DNA from: CAZVJA01 sp964626885
GTDB taxonomy: Bacteria > Planctomycetota > Planctomycetia > Planctomycetales > Planctomycetaceae
Assembly (NCBI GenBank): GCA_964626885.1
Contig: CAZVJA010000263.1
Span: 1-6,726, forward strand
Length of the DNA: 6,726 bases
Reading direction: 5' to 3'
Shown here piece after piece: positions 1 to 6,541 of the stretch. How positions within the stretch are numbered: the first letter of the stretch is position 1; each line of letters starts with the position of its first letter. Position numbers and translations under genes: made by a program. The notes beneath the pieces are model-generated. The model did no database searches. It was not told the DNA's origin and saw only the letters and a program-made list of their open reading frames with translations.

Positions 1-287
1 ACCCGATTGCCAAGGACCGAGGGGAACCCAAGCAGATCGAGCCCGACGACACCCACCGTGACATCCCCCTTGCGGAAGACGATCGCCCGGGCGGTCAATT
101 CTCCTTGCTTTCCCTTTGCGGGTCGTGGCTCCCCGACACCGCCGCTGACCGGCAGCAGGGGATTGGGAGTGATGATGCTGACCGCCGCCCCGACCTCAAT
201 CCCGGCTTGGGCCGTCTGGGGCAAACCAAAAACGAACAAACAAGCGCCAGCCATAAGCAGCGCAAGCAGATTGACCGAGGAGCGCAC
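1..287 (-). CDS. Neutral/alkaline ceramidase-like secreted protein, N-terminal part (left-edge partial)
   Basis: The visible 95 codons begin with a signal peptide: a short basic start, a hydrophobic core at about residues 5-22, and a likely signal-peptidase I site after A-Q-A (residue 28). The mature part opens with an EVGAAVSIITP segment, then a G-G-V-G-E motif, and later ELTARAIVF and a VGVVGLDLLGFP strand. This order (G-A-A-x-x-x-I-T-P near the mature N-terminus, then x-A-R-A-x-V-F, then a hydrophobic strand ending in D) matches the N-terminus of bacterial neutral/alkaline non-lysosomal ceramidase-family proteins, which are common in planctomycetes. Family members hydrolyse N-acyl links in ceramides, but many planctomycete homologues are untested, so the substrate is unknown. 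The start is GTG at 287, chosen because GGAG lies 9 nt upstream (plus-strand 297-300) and because it gives a full signal peptide. The next ATG, 11 codons downstream, would destroy the signal peptide. The C-terminal catalytic region is outside the window. Confidence 0.75.
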   Translation of the reverse strand, partial: MRSSVNLLALLMAGACLFVFGLPQTAQAGIEVGAAVSIITPNPLLPVSGGVGEPRPAKGKQGELTARAIVFRKGDVTVGVVGLDLLGFPSVLGNR

Positions 288-296
288 GAGTGGGTT

Positions 297-300
297 CTCC
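297..300 (-). promoter_or_regulatory. Ribosome binding site fixing the GTG start of the ceramidase-like gene
   Basis: Reading on the minus strand, GGAG is followed by 9 nt and then GTG at 287. This is a good Shine-Dalgarno placement. It supports the GTG over the internal ATG, which has no comparable site and would cut the signal peptide. Confidence 0.55.
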
Positions 301-428
301 GCAAGATGACTGAAACAGAGAGAGTACTTTCGACTCTCCAGTGTACGGATTTCCGCACGGGCATTCCAACAAGGGAACGTTAGGGGGATGCGACCGTGGA
401 CAATTCTCGGCCAGGCTGGGGAAATATC

Positions 429-457
429 TTTACAGATTTGTAATGTTGCGTTATCAT
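429..457 (+). promoter_or_regulatory. Sigma70-type promoter of the recombinase-ACP unit
   Basis: The -35 box TTTACA (429-434) matches the consensus TTGACA at five of six positions. The -10 box TATCAT (452-457) matches TATAAT at five of six. The spacer is exactly 17 nt. Transcription would start near 464, giving a leader of about 20 nt before the ATG at 486. The -10 box lies in the centre of the perfect palindrome at 440-470, so anything bound there should block RNA polymerase. The boxes and spacing are seen directly; activity is inferred. Confidence 0.55.
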
Positions 458-470
458 GACGCAACATTAC
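440..470. repeat. Perfect 12-bp inverted repeat with 7-nt centre: operator or recombination site
   Basis: The left arm GTAATGTTGCGT (440-451) is the exact reverse complement of the right arm ACGCAACATTAC (459-470). The centre TATCATG (452-458) contains the -10 box of the recombinase promoter. There is no T-run after it, and it lies upstream of a gene rather than after one, so it is not a terminator. Two readings fit. It may be an operator for a dimeric repressor, which would most simply be an autoregulator. Alternatively it may be a tyrosine-recombinase core site, since these have inverted arms of about 11-13 bp around a 6-8 bp spacer. The sequence alone does not choose between them. Confidence 0.8.
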
Positions 471-475
471 TGATC

Positions 476-479
476 GGAG
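476..479 (+). promoter_or_regulatory. Ribosome binding site fixing the ATG start of the recombinase-like gene
   Basis: GGAG ends 6 nt before the ATG at 486. The in-frame TTG at 480 directly abuts this motif and so cannot use it. The start is therefore placed at 486. Confidence 0.6.
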
Positions 480-485
480 TTGGAA

Positions 486-1133
486 ATGACCCGCGAGCCG
501 TGGACCCTGACCCGCGACATGTTTCTGTCCGAGGCAGAGGTTGAGGAACTTCTGCAACATCTACACTACCGCGTGAAAGAATCGGCCGGCACGGCCCGCG
601 ATGCCGCGCTGACCGACGAACTGATCATCCAGGGGCTGTTATTCTCTGGGTTGCGGAACTCCGAATTTTGCCAGCTGTGCGTGGGGGATACGATTGTCGG
701 CTTGCGGCAATCGGTATTTCGCGTGCGTGGCACGCCACGGCAGGATCGCACGGTCTATGTTCCGAATTCACTGAGCGACCTCGTGCGGAATTACGTCAAA
801 GACGTTCGTCCCCGAGCACTTCCGAATGGAATCAAGCCGGGAGACCGTGGCAAGCCGTTGGTCATCAACGATCGCGGACGCCCTTACGAGCGAACAAATC
901 TTTACCGGCGGGTCGTGAGGATTCTCGGCGAGGCAGGATTGAAAGATCGGGCGAGCGTTCAGCTCTTGCGGCACACCTACGGGTACCTGGGTTACAAGCG
1001 CGCGGGAGGGAACCTGTTGTTCCTGCAAAAACAAATGGGGCACGCGCACCCGATGGTCACCAGCATCTACGCCGAGTTTGTCCATGAGGACTATTCAAGA
1101 CTGGCGAACCTCATCGGCGAGGCCGGCTCATAA
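486..1133 (+). CDS. Short tyrosine recombinase/integrase-family protein, catalytic domain only
   Basis: The 215-residue protein matches the catalytic domain of the tyrosine recombinase (phage integrase) family. It begins directly with the F-L-S-E-A-E-V helix that normally opens that domain, so the N-terminal SAM-like core-binding domain is missing and there is no arm-binding domain. Visible active-site elements are Arg57 (FSGLRNSE), the second Arg and its following His (QLLRHTYG, Arg162-His163), the G-H of QMGHAHP (His186), and the nucleophile Tyr195 (TSIYAEF). Two positions differ from the canonical set. The H-x-x-R histidine is Gln159, and the beta-hairpin segment (RGTPRQDRTVYVP, residues 81-93) has no lysine where G-K-G-x-K-x-R is usual. 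The gene sits under a palindromic promoter, 57 nt upstream of an ACP gene on the same strand. It may be a weak or specialised recombinase, or a DNA-binding protein derived from one. The family call is secure; activity and target are unknown. Confidence 0.8.
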   Translation: MTREPWTLTRDMFLSEAEVEELLQHLHYRVKESAGTARDAALTDELIIQGLLFSGLRNSEFCQLCVGDTIVGLRQSVFRVRGTPRQDRTVYVPNSLSDLVRNYVKDVRPRALPNGIKPGDRGKPLVINDRGRPYERTNLYRRVVRILGEAGLKDRASVQLLRHTYGYLGYKRAGGNLLFLQKQMGHAHPMVTSIYAEFVHEDYSRLANLIGEAGS

Positions 1134-1177
1134 TCGACTTCGCCTTGCCTTGGCAAAACGCAACGATCATCTCAGAT

Positions 1178-1182
1178 AGGAG
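1178..1182 (+). promoter_or_regulatory. Ribosome binding site of the ACP gene
   Basis: AGGAG ends 8 nt before the ATG at 1191, a strong and well-spaced Shine-Dalgarno. No convincing promoter was found in the 57-nt gap after the recombinase gene, so read-through from the promoter at 429-457 is the simplest source of the mRNA. Confidence 0.6.
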
Positions 1183-1190
1183 AAATTCGC

Positions 1191-1619
1191 ATGTCCAATC
1201 CACAGCTATTCGATGACATCAAAAACATTCTGGTCGACGTCTTGGGCGTTGACCACGATGAAATCTCCCCCAGCGCGAACTTCTTTGACGATCTGGGAGG
1301 CGAATCGATTGACGTGATCGATCTGAGTTTTCGATGCGAAACCAAGTTCAAAGTTCCCATCAAGTTTCAAGAACTGTCGCACGCCCGTCTTGATGAGTCG
1401 GAGGTGAACAGCGAATCGAACGAAGAGATTCTGAATTCTCTTCGAGAGACGTTTCCGTTTCTGCCCACATATGCAGAGCTTGTTTCGGAGCCCGGACGGG
1501 ATGTGAAATCGTTGTTCACGGTCGATGCCATCGTGAAGACGGTCGAGCATGCGTTAGCGAGGCACAACGGCAAACGTGTCACACCAGCGAATACCAGCCC
1601 CGCCGCGCACAAAGCATAG
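1191..1619 (+). CDS. Extended acyl carrier protein (phosphopantetheine-binding)
   Basis: This 142-residue protein is of the acyl carrier family. Helix I and the following loop (residues 4-35) lead into DLGGESIDVIDL. Ser39 is the expected 4'-phosphopantetheine attachment site, with Glu in place of the usual preceding Asp. Helix II continues through SFRCETKFKVPI. Ordinary ACPs are about 75-85 residues. Here some 50 residues (about 56-108, including RETFPFLPTYAELVS) separate helix II from LFTVDAIVKTVEHAL, which resembles the usual final T-V-x-x-x-V-x-x-I helix. I recall similar extended ACPs in planctomycetes, but this is memory and was not searched. The last 15 or so residues look disordered (A, P, T, K). 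No synthase, ketoacyl reductase or phosphopantetheinyl transferase is in view, so its acyl substrate and partner are unknown. It is probably co-transcribed with the recombinase-like gene and ends 20 nt from the convergent sulfatase. Confidence 0.85.
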   Translation: MSNPQLFDDIKNILVDVLGVDHDEISPSANFFDDLGGESIDVIDLSFRCETKFKVPIKFQELSHARLDESEVNSESNEEILNSLRETFPFLPTYAELVSEPGRDVKSLFTVDAIVKTVEHALARHNGKRVTPANTSPAAHKA

Positions 1620-1639
1620 CGCGTCCAGATCGTGAATCG

Positions 1640-3106
1640 TCAGCCCTTTGTTGCTGGTTTGGCTTTCCGTTCTTTCGGGCCGCCGGTATTCGAGAAGGAA
1701 TCGGCCGGCCAATTCTTCTTCAGCAGGCCCTTCATCTCATCCACAATCTTCGCGTGGGTGGGGTCGGCTGCCAGGTTCCGCCATTCGTGCGGGTCCGACT
1801 CGTGATCGTACAGCTCGACTCCCTGCCGACCGTTATCCCATTCGCTGTAACGCCAGCGTTCCGTCCGTACCGAATGGCCCGGGTAATTCCCGCGCCAAAC
1901 CTGCGTGAAAGCCGGGCGATCCCGGGAGGCCTCGGGATCATCCAACAACGGCTTCAAACTCGCGCCATGCAGATTGGCCGGGGGAGTCAGTCCTGCAAGG
2001 TCGGCTAAAGTCGGGTAGAGGTCGATCAGCTCGACGGTTCGCGGTGACGCGGCTCCTTTGGCTTTCCGTCCCGGCGCGGCGATGATCAGCGGCACGCGGG
2101 CCGCTTCCTCGAACAGGCTCTGCTTCATCCAGAGTCCATGCTGCCCGACGAGATAGCCGTGGTCGCTCCAGAACACGACGATCGTGTTGTTGGTGAGCAT
2201 CAGCCGATCGAGTGTATCGAGCAGCCGTCCGACCTGTGCATCGACGAAGCTAATGGTTGCGTGATACGCCCGCAGGGATTCGCGGGCCTGATCGTCGGTG
2301 ACACCGAAGTTCGGATAAGGCTTGATGGAGAGGAGCGCCGGCGGAGGAATTTTCTCGCGATGTTCGAGCGGCTCCTTGGGGAGTTCGACTTCCGCCAGCG
2401 GGTACAGACCGAAATATTTTTTGGGCGCGATATAAGGGCAGTGCGGCCGGTAAAAACCGGCGGCGATGAAGAACGGCTGATTCTTGTGTTGCTCGATCAG
2501 CCGGATCGCTTCACTGGCGACGATGCCGTCTGTTTGTTCTTCATCGGTACCTTCGGCCGCCAGAAATGCGAGAGCCGCGCCGAGCCCGCGCCCCGGCGTG
2601 TAATTCGTCAGCAGATCTTCTTCGTCCTTGTCGCGCCCTCTAGGATTCACCCGCTCCTGCCATGACAACGGATCGTCGAGCCCGTTGGTGCCGATCGTTC
2701 CCGGGTTGCCGTAGTGATAAATCTTGCCGACGCGGGCGACGAAATAGCCGTTCTTGCCGAATGTCTGTGCGAGTGTGACGACATCCGGCAACGTTTCCTT
2801 GCGGAAGTCGGTCTGGAGTTCAAAGATTTTCGTGGTGTCGGGGCGGAGCCCGGTCATCAGGGAGACACGGCTGGGGCTGCACAACGGAAACTGGCAGTAG
2901 GCACGGTCGAATCGGACGCCGCGCGCGGCCAGTCGGTCGATGTTCGGCGATTTGACCGTCGGGTGCCCGTAACAGCCGAGATCGTTGTTCATGTCATCGA
3001 CGGCGATAAAGAGGACATTCGGACGCTCGGCGGCTGGGAGTGAGGATGCACTCGTTGTGCAGGCAGCCAAGGCAAGAAAGACCAAACAGGAAGCAGTGCG
3101 TCTCAT
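1640..3106 (-). CDS. Exported sulfatase of the iduronate-2-sulfatase type (family S1)
   Basis: This 488-residue type I sulfatase hydrolyses sulfate esters, probably on a sulfated polysaccharide outside the cytoplasm. PNVLFIAVDDMN (residues 29-40) holds the metal-binding Asp pair D37-D38. The signature C-S-P-S-R (residues 76-80) carries Cys76, which must be converted to formylglycine by a sulfatase-modifying enzyme not in this window. Further expected residues are K128 and H131 (GKIYHYG), H222 (FYRPHCPY), D315-H316 (WSDHGY) and K328. The P-H-x-P and G-K-x-x-H motifs point to the iduronate-2-sulfatase branch, but the bacterial substrate cannot be told from sequence. The N-terminus (residues 1-25) is an export signal. 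It contains L-A-A-C (13-16), a possible lipobox, but signal-peptidase I cleavage after about S-L-P-A-A is equally plausible. ATG at 3106 has AAGGGA 6 nt upstream. The gene converges on the ACP gene and diverges from the pnt operon. All key residues are present. Confidence 0.93.
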   Translation of the reverse strand: MRRTASCLVFLALAACTTSASSLPAAERPNVLFIAVDDMNNDLGCYGHPTVKSPNIDRLAARGVRFDRAYCQFPLCSPSRVSLMTGLRPDTTKIFELQTDFRKETLPDVVTLAQTFGKNGYFVARVGKIYHYGNPGTIGTNGLDDPLSWQERVNPRGRDKDEEDLLTNYTPGRGLGAALAFLAAEGTDEEQTDGIVASEAIRLIEQHKNQPFFIAAGFYRPHCPYIAPKKYFGLYPLAEVELPKEPLEHREKIPPPALLSIKPYPNFGVTDDQARESLRAYHATISFVDAQVGRLLDTLDRLMLTNNTIVVFWSDHGYLVGQHGLWMKQSLFEEAARVPLIIAAPGRKAKGAASPRTVELIDLYPTLADLAGLTPPANLHGASLKPLLDDPEASRDRPAFTQVWRGNYPGHSVRTERWRYSEWDNGRQGVELYDHESDPHEWRNLAADPTHAKIVDEMKGLLKKNWPADSFSNTGGPKERKAKPATKG

Positions 3107-3440
3107 CGCGTGTCCCTTGGAGTTATCGAGAACTCTTGTTTATTAGCGAAGCAGAGGAATTGCCGAATCCTGAATAGATTCTTCACGATTAAACCGCGCC
3201 GCGAGGCGAGAGCCAACTTTTGTCGTCTGATTTTCACAAAAATGGATGCGAATTGTCTCTGCAAAGGTGGATTGGAATGGTCTCAATCGCGGTTCGCAAA
3301 ACTATCCTCTGGTTCACTGTCGATCCTGAACTTGATTCGCTATAACAGGAACCCTGCAATGCGGAATGGATGTTGCTGATTCACGCGCTCATGGAATCCC
3401 GGTTGCTTGAGACCGGTAGATGTGCGGATAGACCCGAGGC
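3107..3440. other. Divergent intergenic region between the sulfatase gene and the pnt operon
   Basis: I see no gene in these 334 bases. The stretch is visibly richer in A and T than its flanks. It must supply the promoters of both divergent units. On the plus strand the best -10-like box is TATAAC (3341-3346), without a good -35 at 16-18 nt, which would give a pnt leader of about 88 nt. On the minus strand a TAATAA box lies about 35 nt upstream of the sulfatase start, again with a poor -35. A plus-strand 89-codon GTG-started ORF (3110-3379) has no recognisable family and no good ribosome binding site, so it is not called. Confidence 0.6.
3341..3346 (+). promoter_or_regulatory. Candidate -10 box for the pnt operon
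   Basis: TATAAC matches TATAAT at five of six positions and lies about 95 nt upstream of the pntAA start. No convincing -35 box is found at normal spacing (TTCACT lies 22 nt away), so this is tentative. Confidence 0.25.
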
Positions 3441-4613
3441 ATGCCTGAGACGCACTCGTCGCTGACTGTCGGAGTTCCCACGGAGATCTTCCCAGGTGAG
3501 GACCGGGTCGCTCTGGTTCCGTCGGCGGTGCGCCCACTCCAGAAGGCAGGGATTGGCCTCTTACTGGAACCAGGTGCCGGAAAAGCGGCCGGCTTTCCCG
3601 ATGCCGCCTACGCCGAGCAAGGGGCGCACATTGCAGCCAATCGCGAGGAAGTCTTCCGTAGTGCGCAAATCATCGCGCAGGTGCGTGGCTGCGGGGCCTC
3701 ATCCCCCTCCGGCAAAGGCGACCTGTCGCTTCTTCGCGAGGGACAGATCTTGATCGCCCCCTGCGATGCCCTGTGGCATCCGCGCGAACTGGCGGAGTTC
3801 GCCGCCAGCAAAGCGGCTATCTTTTCGCTTGAAATGGTCCCGCGGACGACGCGTGCCCAGAGCATGGACGTGCTCTCCTCCATGTCGACCATCAGCGGCT
3901 ACAAAGCGGTGATTCTCGCTGCCGCGTCGTTGCGAAAGATGTTTCCGATGATGATGACCGCGGCGGGAACCGTTCAGCCCGCAAAGGTGTTCGTCATTGG
4001 CGCGGGGGTGGCGGGGTTGCAGGCGATTTCAACGGCGAAACGGCTCGGCGCGGTGGTCCAAGGTTACGACATTCGTCCCGCAGCGCAAGAGCAGATCGAA
4101 AGTGTCGGTGGAAAGTTCGTCGACCTGGGACTCGAAACAAAGAACGCCGAAGGGTCCGGTGGTTACGCCCGTGAGATGGACGAGGAGTTTTACCGCCGGC
4201 AGAGAGAAGTGATGACCCGCATTGTGGCCGGGAGTGACGTCGTCATTACCGCCGCGGTTGTTCTGGGGAAGAAGGCACCGGTGTTGGTCACCGCCGAAAT
4301 GATCGCGGGAATGACCCCCGGCTCGATAGTTATCGATCTGGCATCCGAGCGCGGCGGCAATTGCGAATTGACACGTCCGGATGAATCGGTCGACGTCAAC
4401 GGCGTAACGATCCTTGGGCCGACGAATCTTCCATCGAGCGTGCCGCAACATGCCAGCGAAATGTTCTCGCGCAACGTGACGGCGTTTCTGAGGAACTTAG
4501 TGAAGGACGGAAAGCCCCAGCTCGACAGCGATGACGAGATTCTGCGAGAAACGCTGGTCGCCCGCGGAGGGGTGGTGTTGCATCCACGCGTGCGGGAATT
4601 GTTGGGAAGTTGA
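3441..4613 (+). CDS. pntAA: NAD(P)+ transhydrogenase, subunit alpha part 1 (domain I, NAD-binding)
   Basis: This 390-residue protein is the soluble NAD(H)-binding domain I of the proton-translocating transhydrogenase, which passes hydride from NADH to NADP+ while protons enter the cell. The N-terminus (VGVPTEIFPGEDRVALVP, residues 10-27) is the alanine dehydrogenase/PntA fold. The loop contacting domain III is intact: PRTTRAQSMDVLSS holds R135, Q140, D143 and S146, equivalent to R127, Q132, D135 and S138 of the Rhodospirillum rubrum enzyme. The Rossmann motif GAGVAG (187-192) is followed by D210 and R212 at the NAD ribose site. The length is normal for a split PntAA, and the protein ends before any membrane segment. 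ATG at 3441 is the first start after an in-frame TAG (3429-3431). GAGG lies only 1 nt before it, so ribosome binding is unusual. Genes pntAB (28 nt downstream) and pntB follow in one operon. Confidence 0.95.
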   Translation: MPETHSSLTVGVPTEIFPGEDRVALVPSAVRPLQKAGIGLLLEPGAGKAAGFPDAAYAEQGAHIAANREEVFRSAQIIAQVRGCGASSPSGKGDLSLLREGQILIAPCDALWHPRELAEFAASKAAIFSLEMVPRTTRAQSMDVLSSMSTISGYKAVILAAASLRKMFPMMMTAAGTVQPAKVFVIGAGVAGLQAISTAKRLGAVVQGYDIRPAAQEQIESVGGKFVDLGLETKNAEGSGGYAREMDEEFYRRQREVMTRIVAGSDVVITAAVVLGKKAPVLVTAEMIAGMTPGSIVIDLASERGGNCELTRPDESVDVNGVTILGPTNLPSSVPQHASEMFSRNVTAFLRNLVKDGKPQLDSDDEILRETLVARGGVVLHPRVRELLGS

Positions 4614-4641
4614 ACAGATTACTCAGTGTCGAGGAATCGGA

Positions 4642-5010
<369 letters not shown>

Positions 5011-5067
5011 CGTGGTCGATACCGCGTGGGCGGAAAGGCCCATGTCACGGAAGCAACGAGAATTGTC

Positions 5068-6435
5068 ATGACGGAATTGGCCTATCTGAGCGCCTCGGTG
5101 CTGTTCATCTTCTGTCTGAAGGGGCTGTCGCACCCGCGCACGGCGGTAAGGGGCAATCTGCTCGGCGCGATCGGCATGCTGGTCGCGGTCGTGGCCACCC
5201 TTTGGTCCGAGGGGCTCTCCTTTGGCTGGATCATCGCCGGCCTGGTGATCGGGTCGGCCATCGGTGCATACCTTGCTCAAACCGTGCAAATGACCGCCAT
5301 GCCGCAAATGGTGGCGCTGTTGAACGGTCTCGGCGGCGGGGCATCAGTGCTGGTCGCGGGGGCGTATTTGTTCGCGGGTGAGCCGACCACGATGCCGTGG
5401 AACGTTCTCGCAGCCACTGCGGCATCGGGGCTGATTGGTGCGGTGACGTTCTCGGGGAGCCTGGTCGCCTACGCCAAGCTCGAGGAATACGATTTCATCA
5501 ACAAGATCCGCGTTCCGGCACATCAGGCGTGGAACATCGGGCTTTTCGTCTTTTGTTTGGTCGTTGGGTTCATACTTGTGATGAAACCCGATGCCGCGTC
5601 TCTCTTCTACTGGACGTTGACAATTGCCGGACTCGCACTCGGGATTCTACTGGTTGTCTTTATTGGCGGGGCCGACATGCCGGTGGTGATTGCGTTGTTG
5701 AACTCGTATTCGGGACTGGCGGGAGCGGCGACCGGGTTTGTGCTCTCGAACGATGTGCTGATCGTCGCGGGCTCGCTGGTGGGAGCGTCGGGGATCATCC
5801 TCGTAAGGATCATGTGCGTGGCGATGAACCGCTCGCTGCCGGCAGTGCTGTTCGGCACGTTGCAGGCATCGGCGGGTTCCGCTTCGGCCGATGATGTGTA
5901 CGCCACGGTCAAGTCGACCACCGCCGATGAAGTAGCCATGTTGCTGGAGGGAGCACAGCGGGTGGTGATCATTCCCGGCTACGGGATGGCGGTTGCCCAG
6001 GCACAGCACGCCGTCCGCGACCTCACGAAATTGCTGGCGTCGCGCGGCATTGAGGTCGAATTCGGTATTCATCCGGTCGCGGGGCGTATGCCGGGGCATA
6101 TGAACGTGCTGCTTGCGGAGGCCGACATTCCTTATGACCGTATGAAAGAGATGGACGAGATCAACCCGACGATGAATCAGGTCGATATGGCGATCGTCCT
6201 CGGCGCCAACGACGTGGTGAATCCGGTGGCGCGGACCGACCCGCACGGTCCGCTGGCTGGCATGCCGATCATCGACGCCGACAAGGCCCGCATGGTGGTG
6301 ATCATCAAACGGAGTCTCAGTCCCGGCTTCGCGGGGATTCCCAATCCGCTCTTCGCCGCCGATAATGCCCTGATGTTGTACGCCGACGGCAAACAGGCGG
6401 TGCTCGATATCGTGAAAGCGTTGCGGGAAGCGTAA
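5068..6435 (+). CDS. pntB: NAD(P)+ transhydrogenase, subunit beta (membrane domain II and NADP-binding domain III)
   Basis: This 455-residue subunit has two parts. Residues 1-260 hold about eight or nine membrane segments, with MPQMVALLNGLGGG (78-91) and NSYSGLAGAATGFVLSND (212-229), both hallmarks of the proton-conducting domain. At the position of the well-studied E. coli beta-His91 this protein has Asn85, as I recall for many non-enteric homologues. Residues from about 283 form the NADP(H)-binding domain III: GYGMAVAQAQ (304-313), HPVAGRMPGHMNVLLAEA (335-352), GANDVVNPVA (379-388), D403 and KRSLSPGFAGI (414-424), where the K-R-S motif binds the 2'-phosphate of NADP. The start is ATG at 5068, preceded by a weak GAGAA 5 nt away. 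MTELAYLSASVLFIF aligns with the usual N-terminus, whereas an in-frame GTG at 5026 adds 14 atypical residues. It is the last gene of the pnt operon. Confidence 0.95.
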   Translation: MTELAYLSASVLFIFCLKGLSHPRTAVRGNLLGAIGMLVAVVATLWSEGLSFGWIIAGLVIGSAIGAYLAQTVQMTAMPQMVALLNGLGGGASVLVAGAYLFAGEPTTMPWNVLAATAASGLIGAVTFSGSLVAYAKLEEYDFINKIRVPAHQAWNIGLFVFCLVVGFILVMKPDAASLFYWTLTIAGLALGILLVVFIGGADMPVVIALLNSYSGLAGAATGFVLSNDVLIVAGSLVGASGIILVRIMCVAMNRSLPAVLFGTLQASAGSASADDVYATVKSTTADEVAMLLEGAQRVVIIPGYGMAVAQAQHAVRDLTKLLASRGIEVEFGIHPVAGRMPGHMNVLLAEADIPYDRMKEMDEINPTMNQVDMAIVLGANDVVNPVARTDPHGPLAGMPIIDADKARMVVIIKRSLSPGFAGIPNPLFAADNALMLYADGKQAVLDIVKALREA

Positions 6436-6541
6436 CTTTCGGCGGCATCGACGTTATTCTTGTAGGCGTGCTTGGGCAGATTTTGCGCTGACTGGCGCGA
6501 AGTTCAAACGGACCATCTCTAGATTCTCCTTACGGCGAAAC

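Noticed and set aside
320..338. Inverted repeat GAGAGT/ACTCTC with a 7-nt loop
   Set aside because: The stem is only 6 bp in a low-complexity GA-rich stretch. It may lie in the leader of the ceramidase-like mRNA, but nothing supports a function.
486..1133. The recombinase-like gene as the integrase of a genomic island
   Set aside because: No tRNA gene, direct repeats, phage genes or other mobile genes are in view, and the neighbouring genes are ordinary chromosomal ones, so an island cannot be claimed from this window.
1600..1660. Possible bidirectional terminator between the convergent ACP and sulfatase genes
   Set aside because: The 20-nt gap and its flanks show no GC-rich hairpin followed by a T-run on either strand.
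2138..3043. Long plus-strand ORFs opposite the sulfatase gene
   Set aside because: They are antisense shadows of a gene whose catalytic residues are all recognisable; none resembles a known family.
3110..3379. Plus-strand 89-codon ORF in the sulfatase-pnt intergenic region
   Set aside because: It has a GTG start without a good ribosome binding site, no recognisable domain, an amino-acid make-up typical of translated non-coding DNA, and it covers the expected promoters of both divergent units.
3399..3416. Inverted repeat CCGGT/ACCGG with an 8-nt loop upstream of pntAA
   Set aside because: A 5-bp stem is expected by chance, and it is not placed on a clear promoter.
4531..4641. Upstream extension of the pntAB frame
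   Set aside because: It overlaps the conserved 3' end of pntAA in another frame, is Cys/Trp-rich, and the ATG at 4642 has a clear GAGGAA site.
5026..5067. Upstream GTG start for pntB
   Set aside because: The 14 extra residues are polar, do not resemble PntB N-termini, and the GTG has no Shine-Dalgarno. The ATG at 5068 fits the family.
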